Positions 1 through 7,567 of a DNA stretch of 18,013 nucleotides are shown piece by piece. This DNA is from CAYFPS01 sp964345075 (GTDB taxonomy: Bacteria > CAIWAD01), in contig CAYFPS010000037.1 of the NCBI GenBank assembly GCA_964345075.1, positions 1 through 18,013 of the forward strand, in the 5' to 3' direction. Below the pieces are notes generated by a model. It was not told the origin of the DNA. It did no database searches and saw nothing but the letters and a program-made list of their open reading frames with translations. Within the stretch, counting starts at the first letter, position 1. Each line of letters starts with the position of its first letter. The position numbers and the translations under genes are program-made.

Positions 1-55
1 AGCGCAGCAACAAGTCCTGGCCCGAGTTTCGCGTAAGCGAAATCTCGGCTCTACC
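1..55. repeat. 55-bp direct repeat, copy A
   Basis: These 55 bases are identical to 254-308. The repeat contains a hairpin (TTTCGC-GTAA-GCGAAA, extended by CGAG/CTCG with one bulged base). Each copy lies, on the minus strand, downstream of tRNA-Sec-like sequence (62-92 for this copy, 343-437 for the other), so the unit duplicated was probably the tRNA with its 3' flank. The repeat starts at the window edge and may extend further left. Confidence 0.9.
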
Positions 56-60
56 CAAAA

Positions 61-92
61 GCCCTGCAACGGCTTTGAAGGCCGCAACCGCC
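61..92 (-). pseudogene. Fragment of a tRNA-Sec-like gene (anticodon arm)
   Basis: 29 of 32 bases match 385-416, the part of the tRNA-Sec-like gene holding the 3' side of the D arm, the whole anticodon arm with the UCA anticodon, and the start of the variable arm; 20 bases in the middle are identical. The T arm and both acceptor strands are missing, so it cannot be a working tRNA. It is probably the remnant of a duplication of the tRNA and its flank. Confidence 0.6.
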
Positions 93-108
93 GGCAAGAC
101 CCTGGCAT

Positions 109-128
109 TATCTCGCCTTGGCGAGATA
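109..128. repeat. Perfect 9-bp inverted repeat with TT loop
   Basis: TATCTCGCC at 109-117 and GGCGAGATA at 120-128 pair perfectly across a two-base loop. A second, wider pair, CTACTAC (132-138) with GTAGTAG (171-177), lies next to it. Apart from these hairpins, the 55-bp repeats and the tRNA fragment, I see no gene in 1-303. There is no T-run, so this is not a clear terminator. Confidence 0.6.
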
Positions 129-253
129 CGCCTACTACTCAGGCGGCCAGAGCCCTGATACAAGCGAAGCGTAGTAGCGGCTTTTCAGTTAAGGCAAGGG
201 CCAGAGGGCTTTTCAAGGCGCAGCCGTGCAAGCCAGAGACTTGGTGCAAGTGC

Positions 254-308
254 AGCGCAGCAACAAGTCCTGGCCCGAGTTTCGCGTAAGCGAAATCTCG
301 GCTCTACC
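254..308. repeat. 55-bp direct repeat, copy B
   Basis: This is identical to 1-55. Its right end (CTACC) runs into the 18-bp inverted repeat at 304-341, so the repeat ends inside the left arm of that hairpin. The exact identity over 55 bases, next to diverged sequence on both sides, suggests a recent duplication or continuing gene conversion. Confidence 0.9.
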
Positions 309-341
309 AAACAGCCCCCGCTTGCGGGGGCTGTTTGGTAG
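304..341 (-). terminator. 18-bp perfect hairpin, likely terminator of the tRNA
   Basis: Arms 304-321 and 324-341 are perfectly complementary over 18 bp with a two-base TT centre, including a GC-rich core (AGCCCCCGC/GCGGGGGCT). It lies directly 3' of the tRNA-like gene read on the minus strand. The stem is very strong but only a short TTT follows the GC core, inside the arm itself. It may be a terminator or processing structure; a palindromic insertion is the alternative. Confidence 0.55.
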
Positions 342-342
342 A

Positions 343-437
343 CGGGAACGTCTGGGAATCGAACCCAGCCAGGACAGCATAACTGCCCCGCAACGGCTTT
401 GAAGGCCGCGGCCGCCACCAGGTCGACATCCATCCCC
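343..437 (-). tRNA. selC: Probable selenocysteine tRNA (anticodon UCA), possibly degenerate
   Basis: Read on the minus strand, this shows a T arm CTGGG-TTCGATT-CCCAG, a long variable arm (GGGCAG-TTATG-CTGTCC), an anticodon arm GCGGC-CTTCAAA-GCCGT with anticodon TCA, a D loop TGGT and a G discriminator. This set is characteristic of bacterial tRNA-Sec. The acceptor GGGGATGG pairs with ACGTTCCC over seven pairs (two G-U wobbles) and then has a G-A mismatch. The D stem reaches six pairs only if one A is bulged (GTCG-A-CC/GGCGGC). The CCA end is not encoded. The 95-nt length fits the family. The weak acceptor and D stem leave open a pseudogene or a sequencing indel. No selenoprotein gene is visible in the window. 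Confidence 0.55.
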
Positions 438-479
438 AGGTGGACTGCAAAGGTAGCCAAATCAATTGGTTTGCGGTGG

Positions 480-530
480 TGTCAGGCGGGGCTGACATTT
501 CGGGCAGGGACAGTTCCCGATGGATGTCCC
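480..530. other. Two small hairpins between thioesterase and tRNA genes
   Basis: TGTCAG (480-485) pairs with CTGACA (492-497) around a GCGGGG loop, and GGGACA (507-512) pairs with TGTCCC (525-530). They lie in the 122-bp gap after the minus-strand thioesterase gene. Neither is followed by a T-run, so any role in ending transcription or in processing the tRNA precursor is a guess. Confidence 0.35.
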
Positions 531-559
531 GATCGCAAAGGTTAAAACTGTCAACCCCA

Positions 560-958
560 TCAGCCACCCAGCACCTCGACCGGCTTCATCTCTTCCGTAA
601 CGCAGACGAAGGTGAAGCGCCCGCGAGCGGCCTCCGTGAAGCCGTCAGCCTCGGTGGTCTCGACGTTGATCTGGCTGGACATTTCCAGACTTGTCCGGCC
701 AACCTTTTCGACGCGAGCCACCAGCTCGATGATGCTGCCCGGCGGAATGGCAATGTGAAAGTCGATTCGCCCGGAGGAGACCAGCACCATCTTCTTTCGG
801 GCAAAACGAGTCCCGGCAATGAAGGCCGCCTCGGCCATGAGTTGAATGGCCGTGCCCCCAAAGAGCGTTCCGTGATGATTTGTGTCACCGGGAAAGACCG
901 TCTTGGCAATGCGTGTCTCGGAAGCCTCGATGCGCGCCTGAAGAGCGTTCTGGTCCAT
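560..958 (-). CDS. Acyl-CoA thioesterase, hotdog fold (YciA/BACH type)
   Basis: This 132-residue protein is predicted to hydrolyse acyl-CoA thioesters in the cytoplasm. The single hotdog domain fills its length, as in bacterial YciA-type enzymes. The motif NHHGTLFGG (residues 27-35), which starts the central helix and contacts the CoA substrate, is clear, followed by MAEAAFIAGTRF (41-52). In most relatives that helix begins MDEA; here the acidic residue usually considered catalytic is Ala42, while the neighbouring Glu43 is kept. The gene begins 2 bp after the stop codon of the upstream nuclease gene, with GAGG(TAGGA) as ribosome binding site, so the two are co-transcribed and probably translationally coupled. 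The family call is firm; the substrate and activity are not. Confidence 0.88.
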   Translation of the reverse strand: MDQNALQARIEASETRIAKTVFPGDTNHHGTLFGGTAIQLMAEAAFIAGTRFARKKMVLVSSGRIDFHIAIPPGSIIELVARVEKVGRTSLEMSSQINVETTEADGFTEAARGRFTFVCVTEEMKPVEVLGG

Positions 959-960
959 TC

Positions 961-2586
961 CTACCTCGCCAGCAGAAGTTTTGCGGTACGGCTCTGCCCC
1001 GCCATGCTGGTTCTGATCATGTAGAGGCCGCTGGGCTCGCCGCTCAAATCGATGGTGTATTCGGCTTCGCCCGCAGGAAGCGCGACGGCCTGCTGCAACA
1101 CCAGCCTGCCTAGCAAATCCATGACTTCCAGCGTCAGGTTGCCCGCCACTGGCGAAGCAAGCCGGACAGTTGTGACAGGGTTGAAGGGATTGGGCCAGGG
1201 AGCGCTCATGCTGAAGCTGGCGGGCAGGCTGCCTTGCGCTGGAAGGTCATTCAGGCCCTCGACCTGTCCCGAGTAGGGAATGCTGAGCAGGCCACCATTC
1301 ATGGCATTGCTGGAGACAAGCAGCTCGCCGGCAAAGGTGCCTTCCGTTGTGGGCTCCCAGAGGAGTTCGACCCATTCCAGCTCCAGCGGCTGCAGAATCA
1401 TCGGTCGTGATACGACTTGAAGCTCTTCGTCTTCTGCCTGAATGTAGCCGATGAGCAATGACTGTGTGCCTGTATTCAGGAGGGGGAAGCGTAGCGCACG
1501 ACTCTCGCCGGCGCTGATTGTGCCCAGCTGCAGCGTGTCTGTGGGAAGCTCCATCCAGCGCGAGTCTGCAGGATCAGGATCACCGGCCAGCGAACCAATG
1601 CGCAGCAGGAAGTCATTGTGATCGATAAAGGGATTGCGATTGTGCTGCAGGGCATCGATCGCATCGTTACGATCCAGCTCCTTCTGTGATACATCGTCCA
1701 GAAAGGCCCACTCGCGCATGGTGGCTTCCTGATAACTGAGGAAGCTGTAAAGATTGCCATAGCGCAAGGCAAAGTAGAAGAGGGCGCGTGCCCCATCGCC
1801 CTTGTGCTCGTCTCGCGGCTCAAAGACGGTCACGCCGTTTTCATCCAGGCCGCGCAGACTTCCGCCCTGACTCCAGTCCTGTGATACAACATAGCCAAAG
1901 GGGTAGTTGCTGCGGGCGCTGTTGGCTACGGCCATTGACGGGTAAAGGTGATGCATGTCGCTACGGGCATCGCCCTCTGCACCCATACTCTGCGGCCAGG
2001 TGTGCTCGCAGTTCATGATGCTGCCGTCCGGTATGCCGCTTGTTGTCACCCAATTGCCCGTATACACGCACTGCACCTGGCCGCCGACATTGTCATAAGC
2101 CGAGTACATGTAGATTCGGGCAGTGGTGTAATCGTATACGGTGTGACCGGATACTTCTGCATTCAGGTAGTCAACAAGCGCCTGCCCAGACAAGCCGGCA
2201 GCTCCCGGCCAGTCTCCATGATAGGGTGCGGCACCAACTTCGACGGTCAACCAGCCAGCCTGACCTTCAGCCTGAAGCATCAAAACTTCTTCCATTGGCA
2301 TATCCACGGAAGCGTCACAGAGAATGTTCAGGAGAACACTGTCGCCGGCTTGTATCACGAAATCGCTCTCATCCAGTGACAGATGTGTGCCTACCGTACC
2401 GGCCAGCCGAAGGGTTGACGCGGTGGTACCCAGGTTGACAGCCCAGCTTTCCAGCGTGAGTTCAGTAGAGGCCATTTCACCCAACTGATGATTGTCCGGG
2501 CGGACGATGACTTCCGCATGAAGCGTTCCGGCAAGTGTGAGCAGAAGCAAGGGGAGCTTTGCTGCAAAAGGTCGAATGGGGCGCAT
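961..2586 (-). CDS. Secreted endonuclease I-family nuclease with C-terminal sorting domain
   Basis: This 541-residue protein is predicted to be an extracellular DNA/RNA-cleaving enzyme. Residues 1-24 form a signal peptide ending LHA. Residues 25-118 look like an Ig-like (ASH-type) domain. The endonuclease I domain spans about 130-330, with CEHTWPQS (193-200), DMHHLYPS (210-217), NSARSNYPFG (222-231) and EHKGDGARA (260-268), the conserved metal-dependent core of EndA/ExeM-like nucleases. A second Ig-like region covers about 347-443. Residues 461-541 are a type A sorting/FlgD-like domain starting PWPNPFNPVTT, which suggests export and surface anchoring or release. The start has AGGA six bases upstream. 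The gene heads an operon with the thioesterase and stands head-to-head with the patatin gene. It carries three GTA-TCA(C) Val-Ser pairs. Confidence 0.92.
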   Translation of the reverse strand: MRPIRPFAAKLPLLLLTLAGTLHAEVIVRPDNHQLGEMASTELTLESWAVNLGTTASTLRLAGTVGTHLSLDESDFVIQAGDSVLLNILCDASVDMPMEEVLMLQAEGQAGWLTVEVGAAPYHGDWPGAAGLSGQALVDYLNAEVSGHTVYDYTTARIYMYSAYDNVGGQVQCVYTGNWVTTSGIPDGSIMNCEHTWPQSMGAEGDARSDMHHLYPSMAVANSARSNYPFGYVVSQDWSQGGSLRGLDENGVTVFEPRDEHKGDGARALFYFALRYGNLYSFLSYQEATMREWAFLDDVSQKELDRNDAIDALQHNRNPFIDHNDFLLRIGSLAGDPDPADSRWMELPTDTLQLGTISAGESRALRFPLLNTGTQSLLIGYIQAEDEELQVVSRPMILQPLELEWVELLWEPTTEGTFAGELLVSSNAMNGGLLSIPYSGQVEGLNDLPAQGSLPASFSMSAPWPNPFNPVTTVRLASPVAGNLTLEVMDLLGRLVLQQAVALPAGEAEYTIDLSGEPSGLYMIRTSMAGQSRTAKLLLAR

Positions 2587-2604
2587 GATTTCCTACTTTC
2601 AGAC

Positions 2605-4854
2605 ATGGTTCAATGGCTGAACATAACGCTTGCCCTGCTGCTTGCCAGCTTCGCGCAGCTTCATGCTGAAACAGTTGCCCCGGCTTCGCCTGAAGGGCGG
2701 GTTGCCCTGGTGCTGGCAGGCGGTGGTGCGCGTGGCCTGACGCATGTGGGGGTGATCAAGGCCCTTGAAGAGGCTGGCATTCCTGTTGACATGGTTTGCG
2801 GAACCTCAATGGGCGCGCTGGTTGGGGGCCTATGGAGTCTTGGCTGGAACGCGACAGAGCTGGACAGCCTGGTCCGGGCGATCGACTGGCAGGGCAGTTT
2901 TGCCGACACGCCAAGCCATGATCAATTGATCGGCAATGCGCGCTTTCTGGATCGTGTACCCGGCTTTCGCCTGGAACTTGTCGACGGTCGCCTGCAGCCG
3001 CCCGCCATGATCTTTCGCGGAAATCGTGTTGAGCTCCTGCTGAACGACCTAACGCTGGGCGCACATGGGCAGCAGGATTTTGCCAGGCTTCCCCGGGCCT
3101 TTGCCTGTGTGGCCAGCGACATTGAAACAGGCGAGACGGTTTACCTGACCGAGGGCAGTCTGCCCATGGCCATGCGGGCTTCAATGAGCCTGCCCAGCAT
3201 TTTCGAGCCGGTCCGTATGAAGGGGCGCGTGCTGGTGGATGGTGGACTGGTTGAAAACCTGCCAACCCGCCTGGCCCGAAGTCTTGGGGCCGATCTGATT
3301 ATTGCAGTCAATCTGCCCGTTCACCTGAAGACCGTCGATGAGATGAGTGGCTACATCGATATTGCCGATCAGTCCAGGCAGATTCTCTCGCTTGCCCAGG
3401 AAGACGCGGCGGCTGATCTGGCCGATCTGCTTCTGTTGCCGGATGTATCACGCTTTGGGCTGTTGGAGTTTGAAGCGGTGGATACACTCATCGCTCGCGG
3501 CTATCAGGCGGGCCTTGACGCTTTGCCTGAGATAAGATCCCTGCTGGAAGAAGAAGGTCTGTCACACGGCAGCTGCGTGATCCCCATGCGAGAACAGGTT
3601 CCGGAAGAACTGTGGCTCTCCGAGATCCGAATCGAAGGTGATGCGCCGCTGGACATGACTCAGGCTGCGAACATGCTGGGCCTAAGCCCGGGAGACACCT
3701 TCCGTCCGCGCGAAATCTCTCTGGCGCTGCGGCGATTTCTTGCATCAGGCATGGCTACGCGAGTGGGTTACGAGATTTCCGTGGATCACAGCGATTCCGC
3801 GCGAAGCCCACTTCCTGCAAGACTTGACCTGCACATTGATGGGCCGGCTCGCACGACCGTGGATATTGAGCCCATGTATCACGAGTTCGACAATCTACTG
3901 CTTGGTTTGCGGATTGACTGGAGCAACTTCAACGGACCGGGCAACAATGTTCGCTTTGAAGGGCTGCTCGGCGGATCAACCCAGCTTCGGCTGGACAGCT
4001 GGCACAGTCGTTATCACAGTATTGGCTTTGCTCATCATCCCCACGCCTGGTACTCGGGTGTTGATGTTCGCCTGGCAAATGAGTCGGGGCGCAGTATCGC
4101 CCAGTATGCCATTTACCGCTATGGTGTGGGCCATGGCATGGGTGTTGTCTTACGAAAGGGTGCCCGTATCGAGGCCGGTGGCGAGCTGGAGTGGACGCGA
4201 GCCGTGCCTGAGATCGCCGACACCAGCATGACCAGAGAGAAAGCCCGCGTACAGATGCCCTACCTGCGGCTGGAAGTCGACACAAGGAACAGGATCGACC
4301 TGCCAACTCGCGGCCTGCAGCTGGATGCGGACCTGAGAAGTGTGCAGGATCGGGGGGGATTGCTGGATGCCGGACTGCGACTGGATGCCGTCTTTCAGAC
4401 CTGGCATCCCTTGCGTGTATCACGGCACTCGGAGTCCATGGGCCATTCGCGCGGGATGGTCGTGCTGGACATGGGCGCTCGTTTTGCAAGACGGCTAAGT
4501 GGCACTTTACCACCGGCCTACTACTTTGATCTGGGCGGCTGGCCCTGGATGCCCGGTTTTGAGGAGGGCCAGCGCTGGCTGAGTGACATGCAGGCTGCCT
4601 ACCTTGGTTTGCGCTGGTGGCTGGGCAAGAACACCAGCCTGATGCCCGTGCTGGCCCGGTCCAGTGGCAAGCAGGTTATCACTGCCGATGGTGATGTGGA
4701 GGATCTGGGCTGGGGCATTGAAATTGCCACACGCACCTATTTTGGCCCCTTGAGACTGGCCTTTGGCCAAAGTGACGATGGAAATTCGGCCGCCTACCTG
4801 CGCTTCGGCTGGCAGCGTCCTTCCCGCACTGGCCGCTACACACAATTCAATTGA
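2605..4854 (+). CDS. Patatin-like phospholipase with POTRA and Omp85-type barrel (PlpD-like)
   Basis: This 749-residue protein is predicted to be an outer-membrane protein carrying a lipid-hydrolysing patatin domain. From this start, residues 1-21 form a signal peptide. The patatin domain (about 32-315) has the oxyanion motif GGGARG (39-44), the nucleophile motif GTSMG (66-70, Ser68) and the catalytic VDGG (211-214, Asp212). A POTRA-like segment follows (about 335-395, ELWLSEIRIEGD), then a beta-rich region to the end that fits a 16-strand Omp85 barrel. An upstream in-frame ATG at 2488 is rejected because it would bury the signal peptide behind 39 polar residues. No clear ribosome binding site precedes 2605, so the start is less sure than the product. 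Its start is only 18 bp from the divergent nuclease start. Confidence 0.9.
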   Translation: MVQWLNITLALLLASFAQLHAETVAPASPEGRVALVLAGGGARGLTHVGVIKALEEAGIPVDMVCGTSMGALVGGLWSLGWNATELDSLVRAIDWQGSFADTPSHDQLIGNARFLDRVPGFRLELVDGRLQPPAMIFRGNRVELLLNDLTLGAHGQQDFARLPRAFACVASDIETGETVYLTEGSLPMAMRASMSLPSIFEPVRMKGRVLVDGGLVENLPTRLARSLGADLIIAVNLPVHLKTVDEMSGYIDIADQSRQILSLAQEDAAADLADLLLLPDVSRFGLLEFEAVDTLIARGYQAGLDALPEIRSLLEEEGLSHGSCVIPMREQVPEELWLSEIRIEGDAPLDMTQAANMLGLSPGDTFRPREISLALRRFLASGMATRVGYEISVDHSDSARSPLPARLDLHIDGPARTTVDIEPMYHEFDNLLLGLRIDWSNFNGPGNNVRFEGLLGGSTQLRLDSWHSRYHSIGFAHHPHAWYSGVDVRLANESGRSIAQYAIYRYGVGHGMGVVLRKGARIEAGGELEWTRAVPEIADTSMTREKARVQMPYLRLEVDTRNRIDLPTRGLQLDADLRSVQDRGGLLDAGLRLDAVFQTWHPLRVSRHSESMGHSRGMVVLDMGARFARRLSGTLPPAYYFDLGGWPWMPGFEEGQRWLSDMQAAYLGLRWWLGKNTSLMPVLARSSGKQVITADGDVEDLGWGIEIATRTYFGPLRLAFGQSDDGNSAAYLRFGWQRPSRTGRYTQFN

Positions 4855-4874
4855 TGAAAAGAAGGGACTTGACC

Positions 4875-6818
4875 GTGATACGCATTTTTGTGCTTGCTGC
4901 CTTACTTCTGATTGGTTGTGGCGATAGTGGTCCGCGTTACGATGTAGGCAATGTCATTCCCATGAAGGAAGGCGTTGATGCCCATGAAATCTGGCAGACA
5001 GCAGGTTACGAGATTGTATCACCGGACCCGGGTGCCCTGCCCGATGTAAGCGCGGAAATGGGTGGCGCGGGCTTTGCCGAGCTGGCGGAGGAGTTGGGCT
5101 GGCAGACGCCCGGCAATCCTGTCGTGGAGGGCGATTCCGCGGCACGCATCGGCGGCCGTTTCAACATGCGCATTCAGGAGTACCCGGCCACCTTGCGCAG
5201 TGAAGGCAAGGACAGTCACACCGCCTTTCAGCGAATCATCATCAATGCGTGTTACGAAACACTGCTCAATTTGAGTGAAGACAACCTGCAGTACGAGGCC
5301 ATGCTGGCTACTCACTGGAAGATTGAAGACCTGCCCGACGGTAGTCAGAATTACTATTTCCGCATCAACCCCGATGCCCGCTGGCAGACAGGACACCGTG
5401 TTACAGCAGAAGATGTGCGCGCCTCCTGGCGTCTCAAGGTGGATGAAGGTCTGCTCAGGCTTTCTGATGCCGTGATCTACCGCGAGTTTGCCGAACCCGA
5501 GGTGATCAGCCCCTACATCGTCAAGACCCATGTGGACAGGTCATCCTGGCGCATGTTGATGAATTTTGCCGCAGCCATGTACATCTATCCCTCACACATT
5601 ATTGGCGACTTGACGGGCAAGCAGTACATGGAGCGCTTTCAGAATGATCCGCTACCCGGCTCCGGCCGCTACCTGATCCGCCAGCAGGATCTTCGCCAGG
5701 GCAACAGCCTTGCCATGACGCGTATCACGAATTACTGGGACAAGGATAATCCCTGGCGGCAGGGTCAGTACAACTTCTATCAGGTGCGCTTTACCGTGGT
5801 GGGTGACGACAACCTGAGTCGCGAAAAGGTCAAGAAGGGCGAGCTCGACCTGTATACGGTCTCGGAGGCCAAGTACTGGACAAAAGATCTCGTCCCGGAG
5901 AAAATCGACCAGCTCGCCCAGGGCTGGCTGATCAAGAAGAAGGTCTTCAACGATCAGCCCGGTGGCATGCAGGGCTTTGTCTTCAATACACGCGAGTGGC
6001 CTTTTGATGATATCCGTGTTCGCAAGGCCGTGGCCCTGTTGATGAACCGCAGCGCGCTGATCGAGAAGATTTTCCATCACCAGTATCTGCCAATTGACAG
6101 CTACTACCCGGGCAGCATGTACGAGAACCCGGAGAATGTGAAAGTGCGCTGGGATCCAGAAGAAGCCGTCAGGCTGCTGGAGGAGGCCGGATACACCGAA
6201 GTTGGACCGGACGGCATACGCATGGATGCTTCCGGCAGGCGTCTGGCCTTTGACCTGATGAGTCCGGAAGCCGCAGCCAGCGAGCGGCTGTTGACCGTGT
6301 TACAGGAGGACCTGAAGCGCGGCGGCATCGAGATGAGTCTCAAGCCCACAACCTTTTCCACACGCATCAAGATGCTGACCGATCGCAAGTTCAAAGTGTA
6401 TTACGGCGCCTGGACCGGCGCGGCCTTTCCTGATCCGCGCTCCAGCTGGCACAGCGATTTCGCCATCGGCGCGGACACGGGCAACCACCCGGGTGTGATC
6501 GACCCGCTGGTGGACAGCCTTGTGACCGTATACGACATCACCTTTATTCTTGAAGAGCGTGTCGGGCAGCTGCGCATGCTGGACAAGCAGCTGATGAGCG
6601 GCTACTATCTGGCCCACGCCTGGTATGGCCCCTACAGCCGCCTGCTCTACTGGAACAAGTTCGGCATGCCCAAAACCGTGCTCTCCAGAACGGGTGATTA
6701 CCGCAGCCTGATCCGCCTATGGTGGTACGATCCCGACAAGCACCAGGAGCTGATTGACGCCGTAAAGGCAAATCAGCCATTGCCGCTTCAGCCGGTGGAC
6801 CTAAGTCCCTGGGAATAG
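4875..6818 (+). CDS. Peptide ABC transporter substrate-binding lipoprotein (SBP_bac_5, YejA-like), paralogue 1
   Basis: This 647-residue protein is a predicted receptor that binds peptides and hands them to an ABC permease. It begins with a lipoprotein signal (LLLIGC, Cys15 from the GTG start). The family-5 fold shows in RWQTGHR-TAEDV, GSGRYLI, NYWDKDNPW, GMQGFVFNTR and DIRVRKAVALLMNR, which are close to YejA. I chose GTG 4875 because GAAGGGA lies seven bases before it. The ATG at 4854, which overlaps the patatin stop as TGATG and gives seven more residues, has no ribosome binding site but could use coupling. The gene is clearly paralogous to the one at 9102 (shared GALPDVSAEMGGAGF, YPATLRSEGKDS), yet has no permease beside it. 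The substrate is unknown. Confidence 0.93.
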   Translation: MIRIFVLAALLLIGCGDSGPRYDVGNVIPMKEGVDAHEIWQTAGYEIVSPDPGALPDVSAEMGGAGFAELAEELGWQTPGNPVVEGDSAARIGGRFNMRIQEYPATLRSEGKDSHTAFQRIIINACYETLLNLSEDNLQYEAMLATHWKIEDLPDGSQNYYFRINPDARWQTGHRVTAEDVRASWRLKVDEGLLRLSDAVIYREFAEPEVISPYIVKTHVDRSSWRMLMNFAAAMYIYPSHIIGDLTGKQYMERFQNDPLPGSGRYLIRQQDLRQGNSLAMTRITNYWDKDNPWRQGQYNFYQVRFTVVGDDNLSREKVKKGELDLYTVSEAKYWTKDLVPEKIDQLAQGWLIKKKVFNDQPGGMQGFVFNTREWPFDDIRVRKAVALLMNRSALIEKIFHHQYLPIDSYYPGSMYENPENVKVRWDPEEAVRLLEEAGYTEVGPDGIRMDASGRRLAFDLMSPEAAASERLLTVLQEDLKRGGIEMSLKPTTFSTRIKMLTDRKFKVYYGAWTGAAFPDPRSSWHSDFAIGADTGNHPGVIDPLVDSLVTVYDITFILEERVGQLRMLDKQLMSGYYLAHAWYGPYSRLLYWNKFGMPKTVLSRTGDYRSLIRLWWYDPDKHQELIDAVKANQPLPLQPVDLSPWE

Positions 6819-6825
6819 TGGCGTG

Positions 6826-6876
6826 AAGGAATAAACAGGCAAAAGGCTTGTTGAGCGTGGTTCAATAATATTCCTT
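6826..6876 (+). terminator. Weak hairpin after paralogue 1 binding-protein gene
   Basis: AAGGAATA (6826-6833) pairs perfectly with TATTCCTT (6869-6876), and the long loop contains a smaller stem (CAGGC/GCTTG). Only GTTTG follows, so termination would be weak. The AT-rich segment (AATAATATT) in the same place could instead be part of a promoter for the cupredoxin gene that starts at 6914. Confidence 0.3.
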
Positions 6877-6913
6877 GTTTGTCATTCGAGACACAAGCAA
6901 GAAGGATTGAACC

Positions 6914-7567
6914 ATGAGCATCCCCCTCAAAGGCCTGTTTTTTGTACTGATTCTGATCAGCCAGTGCTTCGGCCAGAACCCGTCCATGACCATTTCCCAT
7001 GCAGGGCTTTCACCCGCCAACACCTTGACGGTGGAGCCGGGTGAAGAGATCACCTTCATTTATGGTGGTGGTGGCCCGCACCCGATGACCTCCGGGCATG
7101 GTAGCACGCCTTCGCCGGTCTTCTTTCCGACCGTGACCGTGACCACCAGCAATCCAGCGGAGACCTTCTCGCTTCAGGAGGCGGGAACCTATCTCTTTCA
7201 CTGCGGAACCAACCCTGGCAATTCCAGCAACTGGGGCACGATCATTGTTGAAGCCTCCTCCAGCCTTGAAGCGCCCGCGAGCCATCCTGCTGACTTTGTC
7301 CTGCTGGAGGCCTGGCCCAATCCCTTCAACCCTGTTACCACCTTGTATTACACCATCGCGCGCGCCGGTGATACACGGCTGGCCGTATACAACCTGCAAG
7401 GCGAGCGCATCCACACGCTTTATTCGGGCATGCTTTCTTCCGGAACACATTCCTTCAAGTGGGATGGCCGCGCGGATAACGGTTTGTCACTCGGCTCCGG
7501 CGTCTACATCCTTGGCGCAGAGACGGGTGATCAGACCATCTCCCGAACCGTGACACTTCTGAAATGA
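6914..7567 (+). CDS. Secreted cupredoxin-like protein with C-terminal sorting domain
   Basis: This 217-residue protein has a signal peptide (1-20, ending CFG), a plastocyanin/azurin-like beta domain (about 22-114) and a type A sorting/FlgD-like domain (127-217; PNPFNPVTT, later WDGR and SGVY). Cupredoxins carry electrons through one copper held by two His, Cys and usually Met. Here His56 (GPHPM) and Cys97 (FHCGTN) sit in the expected places, but the CxxH-type second His is Asn100 and no Met is seen before the final WGTIIV strand. Copper binding is therefore uncertain; His62 or His96 might substitute. AAGGA lies seven bases before the start. The gene overlaps the downstream peroxidase gene by four bases (ATGA), so the two products probably act together. 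Confidence 0.85.
   Translation: MSIPLKGLFFVLILISQCFGQNPSMTISHAGLSPANTLTVEPGEEITFIYGGGGPHPMTSGHGSTPSPVFFPTVTVTTSNPAETFSLQEAGTYLFHCGTNPGNSSNWGTIIVEASSSLEAPASHPADFVLLEAWPNPFNPVTTLYYTIARAGDTRLAVYNLQGERIHTLYSGMLSSGTHSFKWDGRADNGLSLGSGVYILGAETGDQTISRTVTLLK

Noticed and set aside
1..437. CRISPR array
   Set aside because: There are only two copies of the 55-bp repeat, spaced about 200 bp apart, without regular spacers or cas genes.
549..554. Perfect TTGACA (-35 box) on the minus strand before the tRNA
   Set aside because: No -10-like sequence occurs 16-18 bases downstream, so it is probably chance within the thioesterase end region.
440..1024. Open frame of 194 codons on the plus strand opposite the thioesterase
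   Set aside because: It mirrors the thioesterase coding strand and shows no family features; the hotdog protein on the other strand is unmistakable.
4851..4853. TTG as start of the first binding protein
   Set aside because: It overlaps the patatin stop and has no ribosome site; the GTG at 4875 has GAAGGGA at ideal spacing, and ATG 4854 is a better alternative.
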